The translations under genes and the position numbers were made by a program. From positions 10,558,001 through 10,622,000 of the forward strand of contig OX335662.1 of assembly GCA_946894095.1 (NCBI GenBank): a stretch of DNA of 64,000 nucleotides, written 5' to 3'. Shown here piece by piece: positions 31,230-41,398 of this stretch (its first letter is position 1; each line of letters starts with the position of its first letter). A model generated the notes under the pieces. That model was not told the DNA's origin and searched no databases. It worked only from the letters and a program-made list of their open reading frames with translations. This stretch comes from Incurvaria masculella (lineage: Eukaryota > Arthropoda > Insecta > Lepidoptera > Incurvariidae).

Positions 31230-31490
31230 GCTGTAATTTAAACTGTAGGTTGCTGTTTATATTGTTCTTTGTTCTTTGCCTTAATATGTTCTACCAAGGA
31301 ATTGTTTGGCAGTAACATTTAGGTCTAAGTGTGTTTTTGATAATTGTGGACGGAAAAAAATATATTATGTAAATTCGTGAAAATTTATTTACGGGTTCTT
31401 CTTTACTGGGTTGATCAAATCCGCCGATCTGTGTGACGTAACTTAGTGTAGTTACACTACCAAAAAGTTTAAGTAAATAAAATTAAATTC
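31230..31490 (+). repeat. Family R copy
   Basis: GTTCTTTGCCTTAATATG, GGTCTAAGTGTG, ACGGGTTCTTCTTTACTGG, GACGTAACTTAGTG, TACCAAAAAGTTTAAG, then AAATAAAATTAAA tail. Confidence 0.75.
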
Positions 31491-31524
31491 TGTGAAGTAA
31501 TTTTATAGGAAAGTTTTAATTTTT

Positions 31525-31811
31525 TAGGGTTCCGTACCCAAAGGGTGAAACGGAACCCTGTTACTAAGCCTCCGCTGTCCGTCCGTCCGTCCGTCCGTCT
31601 GTCACAGAGCTGTATCTCATGAACCGTAATAGGTAAGTAGCTGAAATTTTCACGGATTGTTTATTTATTTTGCCGCTATAACAACAATTAGGTAAATAAG
31701 AAAATTAAATTAAATTAAAAGGGACCCCATACAAAAAAACGTGATTTTTTGGTATTAATGGTACGGAACCCTTCGTGTGCGAGTCCGACTCGCACTTGGC
31801 CGGTTTTTTCA
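31525..31811 (-). repeat. Family L copy
   Basis: Clean copy: TTAGGGTTCCGTACCC, GTCCGTCCGTCC, GTATCTCATGAACCGTAATAG, GTACGGAACCCTTCG, GTGCGAGTCCGACTCGCAC hairpin, TTGGCCGG. Confidence 0.9.
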
Positions 31812-32204
31812 AACCGATTAATGTTTGACCCGGACCTTCACTAATCAAATTGTTTGAAATGGTGCTTAACACTTTTTAGGTGAAAGAAAGGATAAAAATA
31901 TCTTTTTTTGCGCCTGCAAAAACCAAAAATAATGAATAGAGCAATCAAGGAATAGAAGCTGAGCAGAGTTGTTGCTCTAAATGAATATTGTAGCGAATAC
32001 GATAGACGCATGTTGGTCGCTTGGATACGATTTTTCAATCTCGTATTCGGCTCTGGCAAGCTAAATGGTCTATACTCTGTGTTAACAATGGAATAACTGA
32101 GTAGTGAGTTGTGTGCATAAAATGATCCAGCACCATCAGTGAGTTAGGTTTGAAATGATGATGCGGCAGGCCAATGGTAGTATTAGGCGATTAGCAAATT
32201 GACT
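31812..32204. other. Unassigned stretch
   Basis: Nothing recognised. Confidence 0.35.
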
Positions 32205-32660
32205 ACTTAAAACTGATCACATTTTAAATTAGATACTATTATTTCGATTTCGTTGCAAGATTTCGTCTATACAAAATGTATCAAAATTGCGTTTGAAAGT
32301 ACATATTTTCTTAGACTTAGACTAAAGTTAACGAAGAGTGGTACTTTCTCACGTCACTATGACACAATTTGTCTGGATGAAATACTACTTTCGAAACTTA
32401 AGTAGTTGATAATATCTCTTTTAGTTTATATTAGTTTCAGATGAGCGATTTACATCAATCGTAACTTAACTTACGATTTTCTATATTTATTAGGCTGAAA
32501 TAAATAGTTGTAACAGAAACTAAGACTAACCAACAGTAATACTCACTAGTTTTAAAAGTGCCATTTCGTCCATACAAAATGTGTCAAAGAGATTTAAGAA
32601 AGTCCTTCTTTTCGTTAGTTTTATTTTCAGTCACGACTATGTATTTATCTTTAGTCTTCA
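32205..32660. repeat. Degenerate MITE P copies
   Basis: A diverged copy starts at 32493 after TTA (GGCTGAAATAAATAGTTGTA) and ends near 32655 (ACGACTATGTATTTATC). 32230-32410 holds further P-like blocks (TCGTCTATACAAAATGTATC, GTACTTTCTCACGTCAC). Confidence 0.6.
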
Positions 32661-33040
32661 TTAGAACATGGTAAGTCACATGATACAGGTGTTCCCGAAA
32701 AACCAGTGACATTTTATATTTTACGTAGGCGTTTCGCAAAGTATCAAGAAACACCTTCAACCTACTACACATAAAAATGATTTCTTGACTGATTTATTCA
32801 CGATGCACTCATCAGTAACGGTTTCGAGCGACGGGTTTCATGGCTGTTTATTATTTTATTAAATTTACGATCCATGTAGATTTATAAACGAACTGTCGAA
32901 ATATCTTAATTACGTTTTATAATTTAGATTTTAACATTAATATACGCCACATCAGATGGATTACGTTTTATTTAAACGTAAATATTATGTGTTTAAAAAT
33001 AAATCAGCTGAGCGTTTAACCGTCACCGAAAGCGTACTTA

Positions 33041-33199
33041 GCCCCGATTGCACGAATAGACGGCTGAGTTGATCAATGTTCAAACACGTCACTTTTAGTG
33101 GACCGCATGGAGTTTATTCCATACTGTCCGTACAAAGTGACGTGTTTAGTCATACGTTGACGTTGATTTTGATGTTTTGTCCTTTTGGGCACTCGGCCC
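33041..33199 (-). mobile_element. MITE G copy, 159 bp, TTA duplication
   Basis: GCCCCGATTGCACGAA and ACTCGGCCC ends, TTA on both sides (33038-33040 and 33200-33202). Same length as 2975-3133, opposite orientation. It touches the LINE fragment that follows. Confidence 0.85.
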
Positions 33200-33202
33200 T
33201 TA

Positions 33203-34150
33203 ATAAAGTTTCGATACATATTTTATGGCTATTTACTATTTACTATTACGAATAGGATATTTGTATTACAAAAACGAGCCCTGCGAGCTATATTAGGAAT
33301 GAAAGCGAGGGACTCATGCCGTGAAGTGTTTAGGGAATTAAATATAATGTCAATGCCAAGTGCTTACGTCTACCATAATTTATTGTACGCTAGAAAACAT
33401 ATTCAGGAAACACCACTGAACCGTGATGTGCATCCACATAACACACGTTATAAAGAAAATGTTCAGCTTGTTAAGCATAGGCTAGCCAAGATGACGAAAA
33501 GCTTCGTGTGTAATAGTATAAGGTTATATAATAAGCTGCCTAAAACGGTTCGAGCAATGGATGAAAATGAATATAAAACCAAGATTAAATCAATAGTTAT
33601 TTCTAAAAGCTACTACACAGTAAATGACGCCTTGAGCGATAAGAGCCTGACAATCTGATTGCATTCGATCTTTACTATTTTGAATATTGACTATAGACTT
33701 TTAGAATACGTATGACTACACCGTCATTACTGACGATGCCTTCTTAGAGTTGATTTTACTCACTATTCTCATTATATTTTTAGTTTAACTCTATGACAAA
33801 GCCACTTTACAGCCGATTGTTATAGTTACTATTGTTAATTATTTAAGCTATGTTCGAGCTATATTTTTTGTCAATTTTACTGAAATTTTGAATGTTATTT
33901 GTATTTGAGTATTGACCGGAATTTTATATATTTTGATATTTTACTCCAATGAATTCAGTTAACTTGAATTGTTTTTATTATGAATTTAATGTAGATCCTG
34001 AATTGTTTATTTTGATAATTTATTTGACAATTTTGAATTCTATCGATTTTATACTATTCTTAACGTGATTTTATGATGTACCTTTTTTGACGTGTCTAAG
34101 TGTATGATTGTATACCAAAAAGACCTAATAAAATGAAATGAAATTAAAAA
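33203..34150 (+). pseudogene. 5'-truncated LINE, reverse transcriptase C-terminal part
   Basis: The open frame to 33658 encodes a typical C-terminal region of a non-LTR (CR1/jockey group) reverse transcriptase: NRIFVLQKRALRAILGMKAR, then LNIMSMPSAYVYHNLLYARK, HNTRYK and FVCNSIRLYNKLPKTV. The catalytic domains are missing. A ~460-bp 3' UTR follows, ending AATAAAATGAAATGAAATT at about 34129-34147, a poly(A)-signal-containing short-repeat tail. The frame starts inside the neighbouring MITE (TTG, no ATG), so it is not an expressed gene. Clade is tentative. Confidence 0.75.
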
Positions 34151-34508
34151 ATAACTATTTATGGCTGAGAAATAGCTATTGGTAATTCGATTTATTGTAC
34201 TGTTAGTAGACGAACATTGTAGGTATCTTCGATTGACGAATTTTACTATACCTAAGAAATCTACCTAGATATTGAGATAGTAAAGTGTTTAGTGCTAAAT
34301 TCATAGTTTTAAATTTAAGTCAAGCTCGTTAAATAAGAGAAAGAACCTTTAATTGTGCCGCGTCGCTCTCTATAGTATATGCCTATCCTCCCAAGAAACG
34401 GCGTGATGTTATGAGTGTCTGAGTACAGTTTTTAAGAAAATGGGCTGTTTACAAGCTTTGAAGCTATGAATGCTTAGTATAAACATATTTTTTGTGTATT
34501 GTAAATAC
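34151..34508. other. Unassigned stretch
   Basis: Nothing recognised. Confidence 0.35.
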
Positions 34509-34768
34509 TATGCGAGTCGGACTCGTACAAGAAGGGTTCCGTACCATAGTACAAAATTTAGCACAAAAAATCACGCTCTTTCATATTTATATTTTTTATT
34601 TTACCTATGTTTTGTTATAGCCGCAAAATAAATACACACTCTGTGAGAATTTCAGCTGCCTAGCTATTACGGTTCATGAGATACAGCCCTGTGACAGACG
34701 GACGGACGGACGAACAGCGGAGGCTTAGTGTAAGGGTGCCAGGCACCCTTTGAGTACGGAACCCTAAA
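34509..34768 (+). repeat. Family L copy
   Basis: GCGAGTCGGACTCGTACAAG, GGTTCCGTACC, GAGATACAGCCCTGTGACAG, GAGTACGGAACCCTAAAAA. Confidence 0.85.
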
Positions 34769-34861
34769 AATAACCAGTAAGCAACTTACCTCCAGTGAGT
34801 CCAGCAAACACGTTTTAAATAATATATACGAAATTCAATTGATCTGTATGAATTGGTATAG

Positions 34862-34950
34862 ATGACGCGGGTAGTAGGTTTTGGCATGAAACCTAGTTCT
34901 TCAACAATGTGGTGGAATGGGCTAAGATCACAAAAGTAGTGCGATAAACA
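34862..34950 (+). repeat. Degenerate SINE fragment
   Basis: TTGGCATGAAACCTAGTTC, AATGTGGTGGAATGGGCTAA. Confidence 0.45.
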
Positions 34951-35006
34951 ACGAACGAGGCTTTTTCGGGTTCGCCATTAGGTTATTAGTAATACATGTC
35001 AGTCAG

Positions 35007-35315
35007 TCAGCGTGTTTGCGTCCACTGCTGGACATACGCCTCTCCAATCCTTCTCCAGTCCTCCCGGCCCTCAGCGGTACGGAACCACTGCTTTCCGCCG
35101 ACGCACTTGATGTCGTCATCCCACCTGGCGGGATGTCTTCCCACACTCCGTTTTCCTGTCCACGGCCGCCAGTGCAGGACACGGTTACTCCAACGGTCGT
35201 CGTCACTTCAGCTGACGTGACCAGCCCACTGCCACTTGAGCTTAGCCACCCGGTGTCCAATATCGACTACTTTGGTACGTCGGCGGATTGCCTCGTTACG
35301 CACCATATCCCGTAG
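35007..35315 (-). pseudogene. RTE-type LINE reverse transcriptase C-terminus with one stop
   Basis: Minus strand reads RDMVRNEAIRRRTKVVDIG, HRVAKLKWQWAGHVS, a TGA stop, SDDDRWSNRV, then GKRSVGRHPARWDDDIKCVG and GEAYVQQWTQTR before the stop at 35007-35009. KLKWxWAGHV, GKRSVGRxPxRWxDDI and VQQWT are hallmarks of the RTE/BovB-like C-terminal region. Apart from the single TGA (a CGA codon in relatives is plausible) about 100 codons stay in frame. 5' truncated, no catalytic domain. Confidence 0.85.
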
Positions 35316-35717
35316 CGATATTCATACATGTTAGTTTACTAAAAAGTTCTTGAAACCTCTAACAATATCAAAAGCTCACTTAAAATATATTTCAGAAAAA
35401 ATCCGAACGACCCCGAATGCTTGGAAAAGCTGCTCTGCCTGTCAAAGCAGCCTTGGAAACGGCCTAAGGCCTAATAAGTAAACATCATATACATATATAG
35501 ACATTCTAACGGTAGTTGGTTACGAAAGCAAATAATATGTATCTGTTACTGTAAAAGCTCGAACTACGTTAAATCGTAAGATTTACCAGTAAACCCTAAA
35601 ATTTACCGGTAAACCCGAACCTGCTTCGCACAACAAAAATATTCTGATTATTTACAAAATCTATTGACTCATGTAGATGATGATGATAAAATACACACAT
35701 GATTTTTCACTTTCTAA
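35316..35717. other. Mostly unassigned; contains candidate exon
   Basis: Repeat-free except for the candidate exon described at 35396. Confidence 0.35.
35396..35474 (+). CDS. Candidate terminal coding exon (unidentified)
   Basis: After TATATTTCAG (AG at 35394-35395) one frame reads KNPNDPECLEKLLCLSKQPW then KRPKA and two TAA stops (35472-35477). The peptide is protein-like and has two cysteines, but I do not recognise it. The upstream tract is only weakly pyrimidine-rich. A competing reading, in another frame, would continue to a donor-like AATAA|GTAAAC at 35478. It lies between a dead RTE fragment and a family R repeat. Confidence 0.25.
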
Positions 35718-36030
35718 TTTCATTTCATTTACCTTTTTGGTAGTCTAACTTCGAAAGCTCATGGGCGTCGTCGGGCACCTTAAGAGGTCCTGGCGTACGC
35801 CATATGCCGCGCTTTACATAAAAAAAAACTACAGTAAATTACGTCAAAAACTGAATGATCCGCGGATTCGATCAACTAAAGAAGAATCCTCAAAGAAACT
35901 TTACGAGTTTTCCGTCCACAGTATTGAAATACATGCTTAGATCTAAGTGCTTTTTTAGCTTGTTGCTAAACATTTTTTGGGAGAACAGTTTCAGGTAAAG
36001 AACTAGAACAATAGAAACAATATATCAAAC
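35718..36030 (-). repeat. Family R copy, interrupted by a jockey 3' end
   Basis: ATTTCATTTCATTTACC tail, TTTTTGGTAGTCTAACT, then the insert, then AACTACAGTAAATTACG, CCGCGGATTCGATCAAC, AGAAACTTTACGAG, TTTTCCGTCCACAG. Confidence 0.8.
35751..35826 (+). pseudogene. Jockey-like LINE 3' end (76 bp) with AACT duplication
   Basis: CTCATGGGCGTCGTCGGGCACC, GTCCTGGCGTACGCC, ATATGCCGCGC and an A tail match the 3' end of the copy at 39926-40604. AACT flanks it (35747-35750 and 35827-35830). Extreme 5' truncation. Confidence 0.8.
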
Positions 36031-36769
36031 ATAGGTAATCATAACATCGTAGGTTGAAGTTTACACTTATATTAGTACTTTACCCGACTACCCGTCGTAT
36101 TAACGTGCATTGCTAAAAGTTTGAAATTAAATTTAACATATAATGCACCGACGACAGACGATCTAAGATTGTACAATGAATATTTGTCGAAAATTTCACA
36201 CATTCTGAAATTAATTATAAGCTCAAATTGGACCTGATTTTAAGTAACTTTCGTCTGAAAGCCCATCATCACAAGCAGAAACGTATAGAAATCAAATAGA
36301 ACTAAGTTGGAATAAACTTTCTGTCTAGATTTTCTATTTCCTTTGGCCCTTTAGTTTCGTATTAAAGAACAAACTTAGAATGCATAACTTCGCACGTCTT
36401 TAAATACCCCCGCTGAAGTTGCGATGCGTTTGACAGTTGGCATCAGCAACTAGACCCGGTTACGAATGCAAATGGACACACTTCCCGAAACTGAATGATA
36501 CAGTGCTCTGCACAGGCCATTGACTTTTGCTTTTGATTTAGTGAACGCTTCCGCCCGTACCATCTAGCTGTTGACTGAGAGAAATCTGGAGATGCAATGA
36601 AAACTCAATTGTCACAGACCGGTTGCATGTATAAGGATGCGATATAAAAAATGGTGTGTAGATATACTGAATGTAGCATCTGCCAAACGGTAGTGTACCA
36701 TCGCCATCGAAATATTTGAAGCAAACATATATTTTATTTTTCATCTAATGATTCATTTTAAATCTAAAT
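36031..36769. other. Unassigned stretch
   Basis: Nothing recognised. Confidence 0.35.
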
Positions 36770-37015
36770 CCATCATTGGTACCATCGTATTGCATTAACG
36801 ATGGGCAAACCGCCAATGAACATTTTCAGAGTTTTCCGTCTAGTCCAATATAGCCGTGTAATATGACGAAGATCCTGACATGGCATCTTGCCCCTATACG
36901 GTGTGCTTGGATCAGCCAATGAGCTATAGGACTGAGCTACTGAGCTATTGAGCCAATCATGACTATAGGAATGGTATTACTCATCCATGATATTTTTTTC
37001 TTATGTAACCGTATA
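36770..37015 (+). repeat. Degenerate SINE copy
   Basis: TTGGTACCATCGTATTGCATT, CGATGGGCAAACCGCCAATG, TTCCGTCTAGTCCAATATAGC, GACATGGCATCTTG, and ATTACTCATCCATGA near the tail; resembles the 5S-headed subfamily body. Confidence 0.5.
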
Positions 37016-37339
37016 AAAAATATGGTACTACTCACCTGAGCATTTTATATTACTTTTAACTTCATATGTGCTTGCTTGCGTTCAGGAAAATGGGGCCTTA
37101 ACAGACAGACAGACGGGCGATCCTATAAGGGCTTCTCATTCATTACGAGGAACGGAGCTCTGAAAATCTAACTGTATCGACTGGCAATAAACGTCGATAC
37201 TGTGGCCGCCTCAACTGGAGCAGGACAACTCAGTTACCAGTTACTACCTCGATGGAGTTCGACCACCGCCGCCAGTTATTGAGGTGCAAATTCAAGTCAT
37301 ACCGTTTCTCAATCTCCGTCTACGTAGTTATAAAATACT
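37016..37339. other. Unassigned stretch
   Basis: 37095-37160 (GACAGACAGACGGGCGATCC; CGAGGAACGGAGCTCTG) looks like a diverged cousin of family L. The rest not recognised. Confidence 0.35.
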
Positions 37340-37490
37340 GGCAGACGTATTCGGCTCCGCTCGGGTTAATGTCGCCATGGACTAGTGTCGGGCAGAATTA
37401 TTTCCATGCATGAGTACCCCATACAAGCTTTCATTCGCTGTTGCACCTCCTTTGAGTTTCATTTTCAATAGAAAATCCTATGGAATGTGA
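37340..37490 (+). repeat. Family H fragment
   Basis: ACGTATTCGGCTCCGCTCGGG, GTCGGGCAGAATTATTTCC, CCCCATACAAGCTTTCATTC. Related to 55975-56400. Confidence 0.55.
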
Positions 37491-37546
37491 CATGTATGTA
37501 TGTATAATCGACCGTGAAGCCTAGTAAAAAGAACTTATTTACGAAT

Positions 37547-37622
37547 ATACTGCAAGGCTGGACCCGAACCAGAAAAACATACCATTCGCGAGTATTGCGT
37601 CTACCAATTTCGCCACCGGCTT
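37547..37622 (-). repeat. tRNA-like segment (SINE head or pseudo-tRNA)
   Basis: Minus strand has GGTGGCGAAATTGGTAGACGC (A box TGGCGAAATTGG, tRNA-Leu-like D arm) and CTGGTTCGGGTCCAG (T arm and B box). A 5-bp anticodon-like stem gives the loop CGCGAAT, which lacks the U33 of real tRNAs, and the acceptor ends do not pair. Most likely a tRNA-derived SINE head. Confidence 0.5.
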
Positions 37623-37625
37623 TAT

Positions 37626-37909
37626 AGCCATAATTTGGGATTCTCCTACAGTCCCGCCTCCCATAATGAAAGCCTCCTACTAACACAGTGTTTAAGATTA
37701 TACCTACATACATTTATTTAACGCTTCATCTGTGTTGCGGACATTGACTGCAAATATCGAACATTCAAACATATTGCTGTCATCACCAAAATCGTATTTG
37801 GCATCAGACGCTGGAGCCAGTCCTAGGTTGACTTAAGTAAATATACTTTTTACGAATACATACATATTACATTCCTTGGAATAAACGACGTACCTGCTTA
37901 GTACGAAAA
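37626..37909. other. Unassigned, with SINE-C-like scrap
   Basis: CATATTGCTGTCATCACCAAA and CGTATTTGGCATC at 37769-37810 resemble the spacer of the SINE-C palindrome at 58548-58580. Confidence 0.4.
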
Positions 37910-38548
37910 GGGGGAAACGGCATAACGTATAATATGCAGATCGTATAATGTCATATTTTAACAAAATTTTCAAACCATGCACAACGTATAATCGGCAGAT
38001 CGTATAATCTTATACGTAGTGCATGAAGAAGTCCAAAAAATTAAATTACTTATTTCTCCATGCATAACGTATAATAGTCACAACATATAATGTTATGATC
38101 TTTATTTAACAAAAAAAGAAAACCATGCATATCATATAATCCTAAAATATTTCATACGATAGGCGCCCTTATCGATATAAGATTAAAGATTCTACTCGCA
38201 CGCGACTTTTCGACCGTCTCAATTAGCGTTGTAGCAAATTGTTACTCTTCAACAGATATCGATTCGTAGCAATTTCAGCCTTAAATGTATCGTTGTTAGG
38301 GCGCTTTATGCAGTGCTTCTTGGCATATTATACGTTCTGCATGGTTTTCTTTTTTTGTGAATTCATGTTAGGAATATTATACGTTGTGACTATTATACGT
38401 TCTGCATGATGGAAAGAGTTTATTTTATTTTTAAACTCATGCACAACGTATAACATTATACGTTGTGAATATTATACGATATGCATGGTTTTAATTTTTT
38501 GGAAAAAAATACTATTATACGTTGTGAATATTATACGTAGTGAATACG
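37910..38548. mobile_element. Foldback packed with CGTATAAT motifs
   Basis: Left side 37910-38160 and right side 38320-38548 contain about a dozen CGTATAAT or inverse ATTATACG octamers, in inverted arrangement across a ~160-bp central spacer. Recurring contexts are ACAACGTATAAT, GCAGATCGTATAAT and CCATGCA. An isolated end of the same element lies at 53210-53268. No protein. Confidence 0.8.
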
Positions 38549-38665
38549 ACTCCGAAAAAGTATATTTACTTATCAAAATTGGTTCAGAGATTTAGGCGTG
38601 AAAACGCAACAGACAGACAAAGTTACTTTAGTATTTATAATATTAGTGTAGATAGTAAGGATCAC
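38549..38665 (+). repeat. Family H 3' end
   Basis: ATCAAAATTGGTTCAGAGATTT, AGGCGTGAAAACGCAACAG, TTTATAATATTAGTGTAGAT, the usual end of this repeat type. Confidence 0.6.
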
Positions 38666-39084
38666 ACTAACATGTATAACAGTAATGTAACTAGATTTAA
38701 AATCATTCAAGCTTTCAATACTAGCGACCCGCTTGGCTTCGCGCGGGAAGAGCTATCTATAGCTCTTCTGGTGGATGGATAGGGGCGGTTATGTAGCGAA
38801 TTTGAAAACTGACATAAGCGACAGAGTTTCGCAATCCGTTCTGTCACCCCATAGTAGCACACGTTGTCGAATAATTGGTAAACAGTTCGATTTTAAGTAT
38901 TCTTTGACGTTACTGAGAGAAATTTCGTTCGGTGCTCTCCCTGCGGTTTGCGTGTGACTTGCTCGTGTTAACAAAAAACAAAACAAAAAATGTTTGATCC
39001 GATCGCTGAGGTAGAAGTTTGCCTGAAAATTTTACCAAATCGGTCACTCCGTTTTGGAGTGCACAGTGAAAATACATACATGTA
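38666..39084. other. Unassigned; possible further family H relative
   Basis: ACTAGCGACCCGCTTGGCTTCG at 38718 resembles the start of family H; the remainder is not recognised. Confidence 0.35.
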
Positions 39085-39365
39085 GGTAGTTCTATTTCTA
39101 ATCCATTTGCACTGAGGGTTGCTTTTAATTTTGTTCTTGTTCTCTGCCTTAAGCTGTTCTACCAATAATTGTTTGTCCAATCTAAGTATGTATTTAATTA
39201 CTGTATTCATGTATGGTACATGTACGGTATTTATTAAAGAAAGCAGTAAAGTTTCTATAGGGATTCTTCTTCTCCGCGGATCTATCAGTTTTTGACATAA
39301 CTTAGTGACTACCAGTTAGTTTGACTACCAAAAAAGTTTAAATAAATAAAATGAAATGAACAAAT
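39085..39365 (+). repeat. Family R copy, near complete
   Basis: TTTCTAATCCATTTGCACTG, TTGTTCTCTGCCTTAAGC, GATTCTTCTTCTCCGCGG, GACATAACTTAGTGAC, TTTGACTACCAAAAAAG, tail AAATAAAATGAAATGAA. Confidence 0.8.
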
Positions 39366-39399
39366 GAAACACGCATACATGGCTTTTATATATAATATA

Positions 39400-39460
39400 T
39401 ACATAGATGGATATATAGATAGATAGATGGATTAACAAAAAGATAGGTGGATTAAAAGTT
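39400..39460 (+). repeat. GATA/GATG-type microsatellite
   Basis: ATAGATGGATATATAGATAG and ATAGATGGATT runs. Confidence 0.6.
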
Positions 39461-39925
39461 ATAATTTGGAGCTTAATAGACATATAAAATTAACTTCGTT
39501 AAGTTACCTAAAACTATATACCCAGGAGTTCACTTTTTCAATGAGACTTCTCGCGACCGATATTAACCAACCGGCGCGGCGGTCGTCTCGGTTTCCACTT
39601 AGCTCGATTTTCCGCTTATTTTCCGACATAAAGCTGCACCATTAAAGGCCGCTCGAGAAGTATTCCAAACCGATGCGGTCGGCATTTTGCGATATTTTTT
39701 AAGCCGAGAGAGAATTTCGGTCTTTCTTTCGTCAATGCGAAACGGGTTTGGAGTTATTGCAGTATTCATCAATTTCAATTTTGCAAATCGATGTTTAGGT
39801 ATTACTATGGGAAATTATCCATCATCAACACTGAGAAAGGCAGTTCAAGTAGGACTGAATTATATCTTAGATTTTTCTGTGCAGAGATCTAGTTCCGTCC
39901 GTGTCATGAATACTGCCATATCCTC
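39461..39925. other. Unassigned stretch
   Basis: 39540-39700 is GC-richer and repeat-free; no exon recognised. Confidence 0.35.
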
Positions 39926-40604
39926 ATGAAATTAGGTGCAATCGTACAATACGGACGCCATATCGAGGATAAAGCCAAGCTCGCCTCAAAAAAGCTGGGA
40001 GTCCTCAACAGGGTGCGTCAGTACTTCACGCCTGACCAAAAACTGCTTCTTTACAAGGCGCAGATAAGATCTTGCGTGGAGTACTGTTCGCATTTGTGGG
40101 ACGGCTCAGCTAAGCACCTGCTTGGCTCCCTGGACTCGATACAGCTTCGGGCCGTGCGTCTCGTTGACGACCCCAAGGTATCCCTAAATGTGGAGACCCT
40201 TCAACTTAGAAGGGATGTAGGGTCTCTCTCTGTCTTCTATCGTCTTTACCACGGAGAATGCTCGTCGGAGCTGCATAACGCTGTTCCTCCGTCCCCTTTC
40301 TACCTTCGGTCAACGCGGAACAGGGAGAAAATGCACAAATTCACAGTCGACATTCCAAAAATAAGAACTCACCGATCCTCTAGATCCTTTATCTATAGGG
40401 TCGGTAAACAATGGAATGAACTCCCTTCCGAGGTATTTCCCCCAAATTACGACCTGGGGTCCTTCAAACGTGGTGTGAAGAAGCACCTGGCCGGCCGGCA
40501 TGGTTTTCGCAGCCCCCCTCAATGTTCAAAAACCCATGGGCGTCGTCGGGCACCTTTAGGTCCTGGCGTACGCCATATGCCGCGCTTAACATAAAAAAAA
40601 AAAC
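39926..40604 (+). pseudogene. 5'-truncated jockey-like LINE, reverse transcriptase C-terminus
   Basis: A 222-codon open frame encodes the thumb and C-terminal region of a jockey-type non-LTR reverse transcriptase: KAKLASKKLGVLNRVRQYF, LLLYKAQIRSCVEYCSHLWD, LDSIQLRAVRLVDDP, LQLRRDVGSLSVFYRLYHGE, VGKQWNELPSEVFPPNYDLG and SFKRGVKKHLAG. The catalytic domain is missing. The frame is undamaged to its stop at 40592-40594 and is followed at once by an A tail to about 40604, so this is a fairly young dead-on-arrival insertion. A family L copy starts 15 bp downstream. Related 3' ends lie at 1228, 8538, 35751 and 56401. Confidence 0.9.
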
Positions 40605-40619
40605 TTATTTTGCATACAT

Positions 40620-40866
40620 TTTTAGGGTTCTGTACCCAAAGGGTGAAAACGGAACCCTATTACTAAGCCTCCGATGTCCGTCCATCTGTCACAGGGCTGT
40701 ATCTCATGAACCGTAATAGGTAGGCAGCTGAAATGTTCACCGAGTGTATATTTATTTTGCCGCTATAAGAACAAATAGGTAAAATACTTGATTTTTTGTG
40801 TTAAATTTTATACGATGGTACGGAACCCTTAGTGAGCGAGTCCGCTCGCACTTGGCCGGTTTTTTA
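40620..40866 (-). repeat. Family L copy
   Basis: TTAGGGTTCTGTACCCAAAGG, GTATCTCATGAACCG, GTACGGAACCCTTAG, CGCACTTGGCCGG. Confidence 0.85.
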
Positions 40867-41009
40867 CATTTATAATAGTAAAATGTGTTCCTTGCCATTG
40901 ACAACATTCTCTGCGACGCGAGTTCTGAAGATTAAATCGAATCATACATACCTATATTGTATTTCACATGGCTTACCACCGTATTTGGTTGGAGGGTTGG
41001 AGGGGATTT

Positions 41010-41360
41010 TCCGACCCATACGATGTTTTTTTTACACAGAACGCAAAAAGTATTTCACTTTAAAGCACGAATTCGTCAAAAATATTCAATATAGCCATAG
41101 TAGTTGCAGCGAAAACATATTCACAATTTCAGGTTTAATGGTTTCGTTGTAATTGCCGATTAGAAGTTTAACACCGTTAGATGGCGCTGTTAAATAAAAA
41201 TCGTATTTAAATAAATTGTAACAAAAACAATAATCCTGAAATTGTGAAATTGTTTTCGCTGCAAGTAATATGACTATATTAAACTTTTATTATTAATTCG
41301 TGGCTTAAAGTGCAATACTTTTTGCGTTATGTGTGCAAACAACTTTATATGGGTCGGAAC
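41010..41360. mobile_element. Foldback with ~125-bp arms
   Basis: Left arm from CCGACCCATACG through AACGCAAAAAGTATTTCACT to GCAGCGAAAACATATTCAC; the right arm is its inverse (TCCTGAAATTGTGAAATTG ... CTTTTTGCGTTATG ... GGGTCGGAA). Centre about 100 bp. Confidence 0.8.
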
Positions 41361-41398
41361 AGCCTTAACTGATAATGCGTGATATGGAGCCTTAAGAA

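Noticed and set aside
35003..35315. Open frames of 74-99 codons on both strands
   Set aside because: Wrong frames over the RTE fragment; the homologous frame has one stop.
37547..37622. Functional tRNA gene or bacterial contamination
   Set aside because: No acceptor pairing, no U33, and flanked by insect-type sequence.
37465..37713. 82-codon minus-strand open frame
   Set aside because: Runs through the tRNA-like segment; no protein homology recognised.
37910..38548. CRISPR-like array
   Set aside because: The octamers are irregularly spaced, on both strands, without constant repeats or spacers; eukaryotic context.
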